Shown: positions 40,455-49,743 of the stretch, piece by piece | Position numbering within the stretch: the stretch's first letter is position 1 | Layout: each line of letters starts with the position of its first letter | From: Acidobacteriota bacterium | GTDB taxonomy: Bacteria; Acidobacteriota; G020349885 | NCBI GenBank assembly: GCA_020349885.1 | Contig: CP070701.1 | Coordinates: 1,425,178 to 1,489,177, forward strand | Direction: 5' to 3' | DNA length: 64,000 nucleotides | Notes under the pieces: generated by a model | Database searches by the model: none | Told to the model about the DNA's origin: nothing | The model's input: the letters and a program-made list of their open reading frames with translations, nothing else | Program-made: the position numbers and the translations under genes

Positions 40455-41342
40455 TTACATTATCTTGAGGCGTGGCGAGGCCGCGTTCTTGGTTTGGGCC
40501 TCCCAAGGCTTGTCCGGTCTCTGACCGGGCTTGTCCGCCGCGGTGGGCATGACGACAATCTGGTTGCGCCACCTCAGGTCCACGTACGCCGGGGCAGGGT
40601 GGCGCCTGGAGAGCACCCCCCACACGGCTTCGAGATTCGCCACGTTCCGGAGTACGTCCTCGGAGTGGAACCAGAAGGGGCCGCCGTAGTCTTTAAGATG
40701 AACAACGAGGTATGTTCCGTGCGACACGTCAAGCGAAGCAAGGCGCTGGTAAAAAGCGGGAAAATTTCGGCGTAGCTCATCAAGCGCCGACGCACCGCGC
40801 CGCAAGCGGCCTTTTTGCGTTTCCCCCGAGCCGCATCCCACGAGAAGGGGGACGTCCACGCCGTGCACGAGCTCGTTCGCCGCGACAGCCTCGATGAAAT
40901 TTCCTTCGGCGTCCACCCAGACCATCGTGCCGTCCTGCTCCACGAGAGCCGTCGGCACGGGCTCCTCAATCGCGATGCGCAACCGGTTGGGAAGCGCACG
41001 GTAGATGACAACCTCGCGCGCCCAAGGATGCTTCAGCGCTTCGGCCCGCAGCTCTTCAAGCGGGAGCAAAAAGAGATTCTTTCCAAGCGCTTGAGACGCG
41101 ATGCTCTTGAAGTCCGAGGCCGGCGTACGCTCGCCGCTTGCGAACTCGACGCGCTCGATGAAAAAGAACTCCAACGTCGTGAGGCCCCGCCAGGCGGCCG
41201 CGGCCGCGGTGCCGAAGAGGAAAAGCACCGCCAGCGCTCCCATGCTTCGGCGCAAGATGCGCCACGCCTTGCGCATCCAGCGTTCCTTCGTGGCCGAGAC
41301 GAGCCGGTGCTGTCGCGTGAACGAATCGTGGCGGGCTACCAT
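40455..41342 (-). CDS. ftsQ: Cell-division protein FtsQ (POTRA domain)
   Basis: 295 residues. ATG 41342 overlaps the murB stop by 7 nt. Basic cytoplasmic N-terminus, one transmembrane helix GALAVLFLFGTAAAAAWRG (about residues 34-54), then FFIERVEFASGERT as the POTRA start and the FtsQ region KHPWAREVVIYRALPNRLRIAIEEPVPTALV (split: HPWAREVVIYR, LPNRLRIAIEEPVP). Bitopic divisome protein bridging to FtsL and FtsI. The Pro/Lys-rich tail is poorly conserved. Confidence 0.92.
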   Translation of the reverse strand: MVARHDSFTRQHRLVSATKERWMRKAWRILRRSMGALAVLFLFGTAAAAAWRGLTTLEFFFIERVEFASGERTPASDFKSIASQALGKNLFLLPLEELRAEALKHPWAREVVIYRALPNRLRIAIEEPVPTALVEQDGTMVWVDAEGNFIEAVAANELVHGVDVPLLVGCGSGETQKGRLRRGASALDELRRNFPAFYQRLASLDVSHGTYLVVHLKDYGGPFWFHSEDVLRNVANLEAVWGVLSRRHPAPAYVDLRWRNQIVVMPTAADKPGQRPDKPWEAQTKNAASPRLKIM

Positions 41343-42244
41343 ACGACAATTTCCTCTTGGAGTGTGACGCCCTGCTTCTCGCGCACGGTGCGTTTAATGG
41401 CGTCCACGAGCGAGAGGACGTCCTGCGCCGTGGCCCCGTCGCTTACGATGTAGTTTGCGTGAAGCGTCGAAACAGACGCGCCGCCCGCGCGCATGCCCTT
41501 GAACCCCAGCGCGTCGATGATGCGCCCCGCCGAATCGCCGGGCGGGTTTTGGAAAATGCATCCCGCGCACTGCGAGGCCACCGGCTGGGTGCGGTTTCGG
41601 CTCTCCTGATGCTCGCGCATGGCGGCGAAGATGGCCTCGCGCTCGCCCCGCTCGAGCGAGAACCTCGCGCGCAGCACGACCTCTCCGCTTTGCCTAAAGC
41701 GCGACGTTCGGTAGCCGAATTCGCATTCCCCGCGCTCGAGCCAGTACGGGTTTCCTTCCCGCCCGAGCGCGTAGACGCCTTCCACCACGTCCTTCGTTTC
41801 ACGGCCGAACGCCCCCGCGTTCATGCACACGGCACCTCCGAGCGAGCCTGGAATGCCCACGGCGAACTCGAAACCCGTCAAGTTCTTCTCGGCGAACGCG
41901 TGCGCCAGCTTGGACATCCGCCAGCCGGCGCTCGCCTCGGGGCGCGTGTCCTTGGTGCAAAGGGTCTCTTCGAGTTCGCGGACGTTGAGAACGACGTCCT
42001 CGGTGCCCTCGTCGTGCACGAGCAGGTTCGTCCCGCCCCCGAGGACGCGCCATGGGACGCGGCGCTCCCGGAGGAACGCCGCCGCACGCGCGAGCGCCTC
42101 TTCGTCCTTGGGGAAGATCATGTAAGGGCAGGGGCCGCCGATGCGGAGCGTTGTGTAGGGCGCGAGCCGCTCGTCCTCGGCCACGCGATACGAGAGACCC
42201 TGCATGGCTTGGTCGAGCTCCGCGCGCGTGAACGGTTTTTTCAT
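41336..42244 (-). CDS. murB: UDP-N-acetylenolpyruvoylglucosamine reductase MurB
   Basis: 302 residues from ATG 42244, overlapping the murC stop (ATGA). FAD/NADPH enzyme making UDP-MurNAc. Motifs: TTLRIGGPCPYM (FAD site), VLGGGTNLLVHDEG, FEFAVGIPGSLGGAVCMNAGAFGRE, a GYRTSRFR Tyr/Arg pair and QPVASQCAGCIFQNPPGDSAGRIID, with SGG-like NYIVSDGATAQDVLSLV at the end. Type I-like MurB length. Frame is open upstream but only inside murC. Confidence 0.95.
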   Translation of the reverse strand: MKKPFTRAELDQAMQGLSYRVAEDERLAPYTTLRIGGPCPYMIFPKDEEALARAAAFLRERRVPWRVLGGGTNLLVHDEGTEDVVLNVRELEETLCTKDTRPEASAGWRMSKLAHAFAEKNLTGFEFAVGIPGSLGGAVCMNAGAFGRETKDVVEGVYALGREGNPYWLERGECEFGYRTSRFRQSGEVVLRARFSLERGEREAIFAAMREHQESRNRTQPVASQCAGCIFQNPPGDSAGRIIDALGFKGMRAGGASVSTLHANYIVSDGATAQDVLSLVDAIKRTVREKQGVTLQEEIVVW

Positions 42245-43635
42245 GCCGCTTTGCCCTCGAGGTGCTTCAAAAAAACCTCGCCGACGCGCCACACGTCACC
42301 CGCCCCAAGCGTGATGACCATGTCGCCTTCCCGGGTCAGGGTTTCGAGCGCGCGGGCGGCTTCGTCGCGACCGGGGGTGAAGTGGACCGACGGGTGTCCG
42401 GCTTCTTTCATTTCGCCGGATAACTTTTCCGCGCTTACGCCTTCCATCGGCGCCTCGCCCGCCGGGTAGATAGGCATCACGACCACGACCGCCGTATCGT
42501 CAAAGGCGTGCGCGAATTCCTTGTGCAGGTCCCGCACGCGCGTGTAACGGTGGGGCTGGAACACGGCGACGAGGCGCCGCTCGGGCCAGCCTTCGCGCGC
42601 GGCGCGTAGCGTCGCGCGGATCTCCGTCGGGTGGTGGCCGTAATCGTCCACCACCATGATCCCGCCCTTTTCGGACGGGGCTTCGCCCTTGAGCTCGAAG
42701 CGGCGGTCGGCGCTCGGGCAGCCCTCGAGCGCCCCGCGTATCGTCTTGAAAGAGATTCCCAGGTCGAGTCCCACGGTGACGGCGGCGAGCGAATTCTGGA
42801 TGCTGTGGCGGCCGGGCATCTGGAGCGCAATCCGTCCGAGCGGCTTTCCGCGCCACGAGGCGGCGTAGGAGCTTCGAAACGCCTCGAACTTGGCGTCTCC
42901 CGCGCGTGCGTCCGCGTCTTCCGAGAATCCATAAGTGAGGACGCGGCGCGTGGCCTTCGGGCGGAGCGCCCGCACCACGTCGTCGTCGAAACACAAGACG
43001 CTCGCGCCGTAGAAAGGCACCGTGTTAAGAAAATCGAGAAAGGCCTGCCGTAGCGCGTCCATCGAGCCGTAGTAATCCATGTGCTCGCGGTCGATGTTCG
43101 TGACGACCGCGAGCGTGGGCGTAAGGAGCAGGAACGAGCCGTCGCTCTCGTCGGCCTCGGCCACGAGGAAATCGCCCTTCCCGAGGCGAGCGTGGCTTCC
43201 AAGCGTTCGGAGGCGCCCGCCGATAACCACCGTCGGATCCAGGCCGCCCGCCTGAAGCACCGAGGCGACCATCGAGGTCGTGTTCGTCTTGCCGTGGGTG
43301 CCCGCCACGGCGACGCTGTACTTCATGCGCATGAGCTCGGCGAGCATCTCGGCCCGCGGTATGACGGGAACGTTGGCCCGACGCGCGGCGCGTGCTTCGG
43401 AATTATCCGCCGGGACGGCGCTTGAAAGCACCACGACGTCGGCGTCTTCCACGTGGCGGGCGTCGTGGCCGAGGTTCACCGTGCAACCGATTTGCTGCAG
43501 GTGCTCGGTCGCCGGCGAGGCCTTCAAGTCGCAGCCGCTCACCCGGTAGCCCAAATTCCGGAGCACCTCGGCGATGCCGCTCATCCCTGCGCCTCCGACG
43601 CCCACGAAGTGAACGTGCTCGGTGCGTTTAAACAC
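42241..43635 (-). CDS. murC: UDP-N-acetylmuramate-L-alanine ligase MurC
   Basis: 464 residues from GTG 43635, which overlaps the murG stop by 8 nt. Adds L-Ala to UDP-MurNAc. Motifs: HFVGVGGAGMSGIAEVL, VAVAGTHGKTNTTSM (P-loop), DESDGSFLLLTPTLAVVTNIDREHMDYYG, PGRHSIQNSLAAV, VDDYGHHPTEIRATL and FQPHRYTR. The long upward frame (to 43887) is a murG shadow. Confidence 0.96.
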   Translation of the reverse strand: MFKRTEHVHFVGVGGAGMSGIAEVLRNLGYRVSGCDLKASPATEHLQQIGCTVNLGHDARHVEDADVVVLSSAVPADNSEARAARRANVPVIPRAEMLAELMRMKYSVAVAGTHGKTNTTSMVASVLQAGGLDPTVVIGGRLRTLGSHARLGKGDFLVAEADESDGSFLLLTPTLAVVTNIDREHMDYYGSMDALRQAFLDFLNTVPFYGASVLCFDDDVVRALRPKATRRVLTYGFSEDADARAGDAKFEAFRSSYAASWRGKPLGRIALQMPGRHSIQNSLAAVTVGLDLGISFKTIRGALEGCPSADRRFELKGEAPSEKGGIMVVDDYGHHPTEIRATLRAAREGWPERRLVAVFQPHRYTRVRDLHKEFAHAFDDTAVVVVMPIYPAGEAPMEGVSAEKLSGEMKEAGHPSVHFTPGRDEAARALETLTREGDMVITLGAGDVWRVGEVFLKHLEGKAA

Positions 43636-44734
43636 GACCTTTTGCCCCCGCAAGTTTTTCGAGAATCTCCACCACTCGCTCCGCGGCGCCGGGCTGCCCG
43701 AGCGAGCGGCTCCGACTCTGCATGAGTCGGAGCCGCTCCGGGTTCTCGAGCATGGAGACAATCGCTTCGGCGAGGCTTGCCCCCGCTTCCTCGAGGCTTT
43801 GGCCTCCCGCGTCGGGGTCGAGCATATGGGCTGCCCCCGCCCTCTCGAACGCCAAAGCGTTGTCTCGCTGGTGGTGTCCCGCGGCATGTGGAAAAGGAAT
43901 CAGAACGGCCGGCTTGCCAAGGAACGCGAGCTCCGCGAGCGTCGTGGCTCCGGCGCGCGCGACGACCAAGTCGGCCTGCGCGTAGGCCCAGGCCATGTCC
44001 TTGATGTATTCCACGACGCGCGCTTCGAGTCCCGCCGACTCGTAAGCCGATTCGAGCTCCTCGCCTTTGCCGCGGCCGCGCATATGGATGACGAAAAGCC
44101 GCGACGCGTGGGGAGCGAGAAGCGGCGCGGCGTGCTGCATCATTCGGTTGAGGCTTTCCGCTCCCTGGCTTCCTCCTACGATGAGGAGGCCGAATTTCTC
44201 GTGCTCGCGCGCCGGCTCGCCGAGCGCCCGCACGGGCGTTCCCGTCCAGTGGGCGCGCGGGCCCGCATCCTGAAGGGTTTCCTCGAACGAGACCGTCGTC
44301 GCGTCCGCGAATTTTTTCAGGATGCGGTTCGCAAGGCCCAGCGTGCGGTTCACCTCGAGCACCAGTGTGGGAATGCCGAGCGTGCAGGCCGCGAGCGTCG
44401 GCGCGAACGACGCGTACCCGCCCGCGCCCAGCACGGCCACCGGCCGGATTTCTCCAAGCAGCGTACGGGATTTCTTGAAGCTCATGGCGGCGCTCCAGAG
44501 CCCCCGAAGAGCGGCGAGCGGGTTTTTTCCCACAACGCCGCGTGCGGGGAGCGGGCGAAGCTCGAATCCTTCGCGCGGCACCGCCGTGCGCTCCAGTCCG
44601 CGCTCCGTGCCCAGAAAGACGATGCGGTCGCCCGGATGGCGGGCAAGCCAGGCCCGCGCCACGGCCACAGCCGGATAGACGTGGCCGCCCGTTCCGCCCG
44701 CGGCCATAACGAGCGCGCGCATCCCTTGTTCCAT
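43628..44734 (-). CDS. murG: N-acetylglucosaminyltransferase MurG
   Basis: 368 residues; ATG 44734 has GGAG 9 nt upstream, a second ATG (44722) starts MRALVMAAGGTGGHVYPAVAVA. Forms lipid II from lipid I on the inner leaflet. Glycine-rich MAAGGTGGHVYP, TLVLEVNRTLGLANRIL, LLIVGGSQGAESLNRMM, RAGATTLAEL and IPFPHAAGHHQRDNA (UDP-GlcNAc site), all family motifs. 3 nt after the ftsW stop. Confidence 0.95.
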   Translation of the reverse strand: MEQGMRALVMAAGGTGGHVYPAVAVARAWLARHPGDRIVFLGTERGLERTAVPREGFELRPLPARGVVGKNPLAALRGLWSAAMSFKKSRTLLGEIRPVAVLGAGGYASFAPTLAACTLGIPTLVLEVNRTLGLANRILKKFADATTVSFEETLQDAGPRAHWTGTPVRALGEPAREHEKFGLLIVGGSQGAESLNRMMQHAAPLLAPHASRLFVIHMRGRGKGEELESAYESAGLEARVVEYIKDMAWAYAQADLVVARAGATTLAELAFLGKPAVLIPFPHAAGHHQRDNALAFERAGAAHMLDPDAGGQSLEEAGASLAEAIVSMLENPERLRLMQSRSRSLGQPGAAERVVEILEKLAGAKGRV

Positions 44735-44737
44735 GGG

Positions 44738-45826
44738 CTACGACTCCGTATGCGATGAAACATTTAAAAGCACTCCTATGCCGGCGCAGTTCATCACGAG
44801 CGATGAGCCGCCGTAGGAAAGGAACGGGAGCGGAAGGCCCTTTGTGGGAAGAAGATTGAGCGTGACGCCCATGTGGAGAAGCGCCTGTGCCACGACGGAC
44901 ACGGTGAACCCGGCCGCCAAAAGCATGCCGAGCGAATCGGGCGCCTTCCAGGCGGTGCGCAGCCCGCGCCACAGGATGAGCAGGAACGCCCCGAGGACGG
45001 CCAGGCCCCCCCAGAGGCCGAGCTCCTCGCAGATGATGGCATACATGAAATCAGTGTGCGGCTCGGGCAGGAAGAAAAGTTTTTGCTCGCTTCCTCCCAG
45101 TCCCTTGCCGAAGATGCCGCCCGAGCCAATGGCCAGGAGGGACTGTCGAATCTGGAACCCCTCGCCCAGAGGATCGGAGTTTGGATCCAGGAACGTCAAG
45201 ATTCTCTTGATGCGATAGGGGGCCGCAAAGAGGAACACCACAAGGGCAGCCGCACTCATGGCGCCCAGGGAAAAAACGTATCGCCACGGCATGCCACCCA
45301 GGAAAAACATCGCTCCGGCGACGAGCGTAAGAAGCGCCACCATGCCGAAGTCCGGCTGGAGGCCGATGAGAACGAGCAGCATGCTCAGGACGGCGAGGCT
45401 TACCAGATAGCCTCGAAGGGATTGAAGATCCTCGCCGCGGCTGGAAACGGAATAGGCGAGAAAGCCGATGAAGGCCCACTTGGCAAATTCCGAGGGCTGG
45501 AAGCTGAAGCCGTGGAAAAAAATCCAGCGCTGGGCCCCGTGCACGTCGCGGCTCAGGAGCGCCACAACGAGGAGCACCACAGACACAAGGATGAGCATGT
45601 AGGCCACGAGGGGCGAGGAAAGTACGCGGTAGGGCACGAGGCTCGAAGCGAGCATGACGGCGATGCCGAGCAGAAACCACACACCCTGCCTTGCGAGAAA
45701 ATAGGTGGGCGACTCGAACGCGTGCGCCGCGAGCGCGCCCGACGTTGAGAACACCATCAGGAGGCCGAAGACGATCAGCCCCGCCACCGTGAAGAGCAGT
45801 ATGCGATCGGAGCCGTGGTGAATCAT
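44738..45826 (-). CDS. ftsW: Lipid II polymerase/divisome protein FtsW
   Basis: 362 residues, 10 hydrophobic helices, SEDS family. ATG 45826 overlaps the murD stop (ATGA). Motifs: VFSTSGALAA, PSEFAKWAFIGFLAYS, LIGLQPDFGMVALL, GEGFQIRQSLLAIGSGGIFGKGLG, KLFFLPEPHTDFMYAIICEE and the C-terminal LPTKGLPLPFLSYGGSSL. Works with FtsI at the septum. Confidence 0.96.
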   Translation of the reverse strand: MIHHGSDRILLFTVAGLIVFGLLMVFSTSGALAAHAFESPTYFLARQGVWFLLGIAVMLASSLVPYRVLSSPLVAYMLILVSVVLLVVALLSRDVHGAQRWIFFHGFSFQPSEFAKWAFIGFLAYSVSSRGEDLQSLRGYLVSLAVLSMLLVLIGLQPDFGMVALLTLVAGAMFFLGGMPWRYVFSLGAMSAAALVVFLFAAPYRIKRILTFLDPNSDPLGEGFQIRQSLLAIGSGGIFGKGLGGSEQKLFFLPEPHTDFMYAIICEELGLWGGLAVLGAFLLILWRGLRTAWKAPDSLGMLLAAGFTVSVVAQALLHMGVTLNLLPTKGLPLPFLSYGGSSLVMNCAGIGVLLNVSSHTES

Positions 45827-47223
45827 GCGCGAACCCCCGAGCGGAGTTTTTTCACGGCCTCGGAAAAAACCCGGCCGCGCTCGCGGTAGTCTTGAAACAT
45901 GTCGAAGCTGGCCGCCGCAGGCGCAAGGAGCACGGTGTTGCCCGCTTCGAGTCCCGCCGCGCCGCGCACGACGGCCTCTTCAAGCGAGTCGCAGACGACC
46001 AGTTCCGCACCCGTACCGTTTAGAATTTTTCGGAGCGCCTCCCGGTTCTCGCCCATCAGGACCAGACGCTTTACGGTGCGCGGAATCACCTCGAGGAGGG
46101 GGGCGTAGTCGCCTCCCTTGTCACGCCCGCCCAAAAGAAGCACGACGCGGCGCTCGCCCGCCTCGGCGGGCGGGGTTTCGAGGGCCTCGAGCGACTTGAC
46201 GGCCGCCGCGACGTTCGTGGCCTTCGAGTTGTCGTAGAAGGCAACGCCTCCGACGTCGGCCACGAACTCCATAACATGGGGAAGCCCATGAAAGGAGCGG
46301 ATCTCCTTGCGGATGCTTTGAAGGGGAACGCCACGATCCTGCGCCATCAAGGCCGCCGCCATGATGTTTTGAAGGTTGTGCCGCCCCAGAAGCTTAGTCT
46401 CAGAAAGCGAAATAAGCTCCTCGACGTGCCGGCCCTCATTCGTCGTCACGAAAACGGTGTCGTTCCGGACGACGGCGCCCTGGCCTTTGACAACGTCGCC
46501 CATGGCGAACCACCACACCCTGGCCGTAGCCTTTTCTGCCAGGGCGCGCTGCCACGGCTCGTCGGCGTTCAGGAGGGCCAGGTCGCCTGCCTCCTGATTC
46601 AGGAAGACGTGCGCCTTCATCTCCCGATACGCTTCAAACGAGGCATAACGCTCCAGATGGTCGGGCGTGACATTCAGGATGACGGCGGAGCGAGCGTGGA
46701 ATTGCTCGATCGTCTCGAGCTGGAAACTGGACACCTCCACGACGAACACCTCGGCGTCCGGCTGCTCCTCGACGGCGCGCAGGAGCGGGCGCCCGACGTT
46801 TCCCGCGAGGACGCTCTTGACTCCGTTTCGCGCGAGGATGTGGTGCAGAAGGGACACCGTGGTGCCCTTGCCGTTTGTGCCGGTCACGGCGAGAAGCGGC
46901 GCCTTGGCCTCGCGCGCCCCGAGCTCCAGCTCCCCGGTGACGGAAATACCCTTTCGGCGGGCTACCTCGAGGGAGGGAATCGTCGGGGGAACACCGGGGC
47001 TCAGGACGATTCGGTCGGCCGAGACGAACGTCTCCTCGCGGTGCCCGCCGCATTCGAGCGCGGCGCCGCGCTCGCGCAATGCCTGCGCGCACGCGATTTC
47101 GGATTCGGCGCGAAGGTCGGTGGCCGTGACCCGGGCGCCGCGCTTGAGAAAATGTTCGCAGGCCGCCGCGCCGCTTTCCCCGAGGCCCACCACCAGAATT
47201 TTTTCGCCCTGCATTTCGTTCAT
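45823..47223 (-). CDS. murD: UDP-N-acetylmuramoylalanine-D-glutamate ligase MurD
   Basis: 466 residues. Adds D-Glu to UDP-MurNAc-L-Ala. N-terminal ILVVGLGESGAAACEHFL, LSPGVPPTIPSL, P-loop VTGTNGKGTTVSLLHHI, EVSSFQLETIEQF, LNVTPDHLERYASFEAYREMK, HNLQNIMAA, and FYDNSKATNVAAAVKSLEAL with LLGGRDKGGDYAPL. Starts 5 nt after the mraY stop on the transcript. Confidence 0.96.
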   Translation of the reverse strand: MNEMQGEKILVVGLGESGAAACEHFLKRGARVTATDLRAESEIACAQALRERGAALECGGHREETFVSADRIVLSPGVPPTIPSLEVARRKGISVTGELELGAREAKAPLLAVTGTNGKGTTVSLLHHILARNGVKSVLAGNVGRPLLRAVEEQPDAEVFVVEVSSFQLETIEQFHARSAVILNVTPDHLERYASFEAYREMKAHVFLNQEAGDLALLNADEPWQRALAEKATARVWWFAMGDVVKGQGAVVRNDTVFVTTNEGRHVEELISLSETKLLGRHNLQNIMAAALMAQDRGVPLQSIRKEIRSFHGLPHVMEFVADVGGVAFYDNSKATNVAAAVKSLEALETPPAEAGERRVVLLLGGRDKGGDYAPLLEVIPRTVKRLVLMGENREALRKILNGTGAELVVCDSLEEAVVRGAAGLEAGNTVLLAPAAASFDMFQDYRERGRVFSEAVKKLRSGVRA

Positions 47224-47227
47224 CGCG

Positions 47228-48313
47228 CTACCTCACCTTGAGCGTGCTCAGGCTTGCGAGCGAGAAGATGATGCAAAGAATCCAGAAGCGAATCACAATC
47301 TTCGACTCCGGCCATCCGGAAAGCTCGAAATGGTGGTGCAGGGGCGCCATCTTGAAAAGGCGTTTTCCCTGGAAGCGGAACGACACCACCTGGAGAATCA
47401 CGGAAAGCGCCTCCACCACGAAGAGGCCGCCCACGAGGATGAGAAGAAATTCCTGCTTGATGATGAGCGCCACCACGCCTACTGCCCCGCCCAGGGCGAG
47501 CGCGCCCGTGTCGCCCATGAAGATTTCGGCCGGATGCGCGTTGTACCACAAAAACCCCAGGCACGCTCCCACCAGGGACGCGCAGAACACCGTTACTTCG
47601 CCCGCGCCCTTGATGTTAACGACGTGCAGGTAGTCGGCGACGATGGCATGGCCCGCGACGTAGGCGAGCACCGTGTAGGTGGCCGAGACGATGAGCATCG
47701 AGCCCACGGCTAGGCCGTCGAGGCCGTCGGTCAGGTTCACGGCGTTCGAGGAGCTCGCCAGCACCAGCACGGCAAACGGCACGTAGAACCAGCCGAGCTT
47801 CAGAGCGACTTCTTTGAAGAACGGCATCTGGAGGCTCGTGGAATACGTTCCGTGGGCCGCGAGCATCACCAAGGCGACACCTACGGTGACCGCCGCAAGA
47901 ATCTGCAGTGAGAATTTCGCGCGCGCCGAAAGGCCCTGAGAGCGCCGCCGCACCGTTTTGCGGTAGTCGTCGAGAAAGCCGATGACGCCGAAGGCGAGCA
48001 TCGTCAGCAAGGCGAACCATGCGTATGGGTTTCTCAGGTCGGCCCAAAGGAGCGTGGCGAGCGCGACGGCGGCGAGAATTAAAAGACCGCCCATGGTGGG
48101 CGTCCCCGTTTTGGCGTGATGCGCCTTCGGGCCTTCCTCGCGGATGTGCTGGCCGATCTGGAGGTCGCGCAGTTTTCGGATGACGAACGGTCCCAGAACG
48201 AACGCGCACAGCATGGCCGTCAGGATGGCTCCCGCCGAGCGGAACGTGATGTAGCGGAAGATGTTGAACGGTCCCCAGACTTCGTGCAGCGGATAGAGGA
48301 GGTGGTAGAGCAT
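47228..48313 (-). CDS. mraY: Phospho-MurNAc-pentapeptide translocase MraY
   Basis: 361 residues from ATG 48313, sharing one base with the murF TGA. Ten transmembrane helices. Makes lipid I on the inner membrane. Motifs: RSAGAILTAMLCAFVLGP, GPKAHHAKTGTPTMGGLLIL, DDYRKTVRRRSQGLSARAKF (Asp-Asp Mg2+ site), SSNAVNLTDGLDGLAVG, NAHPAEIFMGDTGALALGG and HHHFELSGWPESKIVIRFWI (the HHH loop). Confidence 0.97.
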   Translation of the reverse strand: MLYHLLYPLHEVWGPFNIFRYITFRSAGAILTAMLCAFVLGPFVIRKLRDLQIGQHIREEGPKAHHAKTGTPTMGGLLILAAVALATLLWADLRNPYAWFALLTMLAFGVIGFLDDYRKTVRRRSQGLSARAKFSLQILAAVTVGVALVMLAAHGTYSTSLQMPFFKEVALKLGWFYVPFAVLVLASSSNAVNLTDGLDGLAVGSMLIVSATYTVLAYVAGHAIVADYLHVVNIKGAGEVTVFCASLVGACLGFLWYNAHPAEIFMGDTGALALGGAVGVVALIIKQEFLLILVGGLFVVEALSVILQVVSFRFQGKRLFKMAPLHHHFELSGWPESKIVIRFWILCIIFSLASLSTLKVR

Positions 48314-49743
48314 CAGCAACGCTCCTCCGCACCGAGGCGCTCGCGCAGCGCCGCGAGAGCTTCTTCCATCCGCATGCCCCGCGAGCCTTTGACGAGCACG
48401 AGGTCGCCCTCGCGCAGAAACGAGGCGAGCGCTTCGCCCGCCTCTTCCGCAGTGGTGAATTCCCGTACGTTCGGGACGCCGCCCTTCCGCGCGACCGCGG
48501 CCATGCGGCGCGACCGTTCGCCCACGGCGAAAAGCGCGTCCACCTCGCACGAGGCCGCCAAGGCCCCGACATCCTCGTGAAAGGCGTGCTCCCCGGGACC
48601 GAGCTCCAGCATGTCACCCGCCGCGAGGACGTTGCGGCCCCGCCCCGTGGACGGGGGCGTCTCCTTGAGCGCCTCGAGCGCCGCGCGAAATGATTCAGGG
48701 TTGGCGTTGTAGGAATCGTCCACGACGCGGATGTTTCCCGGAAGATGCAGCATCCGCCCCCGTCCTTCGAGGGGAGCAAGCGACACCGCTTTCTCCGCCA
48801 TTGCCTCGGCGCTCACGCCCAGGCTCCACGCCGCGGCCGCCGCTCCTAGGGCGTTCCGGGCGTTCGCACGCCCCGGGAGCATCAGGCGAAGCGACGCGCC
48901 TTGTCCGTCCGGGAAGGAAACCTTGAAAGACGATCCCTCGAATCCCCTGGATTCCACGTCGGAGGCCCGCACGTCGCAGGACTGCGAAAGCCCGTACGCG
49001 ATGACGCGGCCCTGGAACGCGCTTGCACCGGCAAGCTCATCGCAGACACGGACCAGAAAGGCATCGTCGCCGTTTACCACAGCCGTGCCATTCGCGCCCA
49101 TGCGCTTGAGGACGGAGGTCTTTTCGCGGTAGATGGCCTCAACGGAATCGAAGGATTCCAAGTGCGCGGGTGCGATGCACGTGAAAAGCATGACATCGGG
49201 CGTGTAAATTTCCACGAGGCGCTCCATCTCCCCGGGCGTGCTGATGCCCATCTCGCAGACGAGCGCGTCGTGGCGTGGCTCTCGGCGGGTGAGCGAAAGC
49301 GGCAGCCCGTAGAGGTTGTTCAGGTTGCCCTCGGAGGCGAACACTTCGTACCAGGCGGAGAGAAACGCCTTCAGAATTTCTTTCGCCCCCGTCTTGCCGG
49401 CGCTTCCCGTGACGCCGACCGAGACGCAGGGCCAACGGTCCTTGAAGGCGCGGCCCAGGCGCCCGAGCGCCCGCGTCGTGTCGTCCACGCCCACGAGGGG
49501 CCATTGCGGAAATTCCGCGGACACGGGAGGCGCGGTTTTCCCTGAGACGACGGCGCCGGCGGCACCCTTCGAGGCCGCTTCGCCCAAGAAGGCGTGGCCG
49601 TCGAAGCGCGGGCCCTCGACGGCGAAGAAAAGCTCGCCCCGGCGAATCGTGCGCGAATCAATCGAGACGCCCTGCACCTCCGCCTTCGCGGAGCCCTGGA
49701 GAAGCGTTCCTTCCATGGCTTGGATCATCTCTTCGAGTCTCAT
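48313..49743 (-). CDS. murF: UDP-MurNAc-tripeptide-D-Ala-D-Ala ligase MurF
   Basis: 476 residues from ATG 49743, sharing one base with the murE stop (a TTG one codon upstream is a possible alternative). Motifs: GVSIDSRTIRRGELFFAVEGPRFDGH, VTGSAGKTGAKEILKAF (P-loop, with the usual TGSxGKT form), NNLYGLPLSLTR, NARNALGAAAAAWSLGV, VVDDSYNANPESFRAAL and AAGDMLELGPG. Adds the D-Ala-D-Ala dipeptide. No ddl gene is found between murC/murB and ftsQ in this cluster. Confidence 0.96.
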   Translation of the reverse strand: MRLEEMIQAMEGTLLQGSAKAEVQGVSIDSRTIRRGELFFAVEGPRFDGHAFLGEAASKGAAGAVVSGKTAPPVSAEFPQWPLVGVDDTTRALGRLGRAFKDRWPCVSVGVTGSAGKTGAKEILKAFLSAWYEVFASEGNLNNLYGLPLSLTRREPRHDALVCEMGISTPGEMERLVEIYTPDVMLFTCIAPAHLESFDSVEAIYREKTSVLKRMGANGTAVVNGDDAFLVRVCDELAGASAFQGRVIAYGLSQSCDVRASDVESRGFEGSSFKVSFPDGQGASLRLMLPGRANARNALGAAAAAWSLGVSAEAMAEKAVSLAPLEGRGRMLHLPGNIRVVDDSYNANPESFRAALEALKETPPSTGRGRNVLAAGDMLELGPGEHAFHEDVGALAASCEVDALFAVGERSRRMAAVARKGGVPNVREFTTAEEAGEALASFLREGDLVLVKGSRGMRMEEALAALRERLGAEERC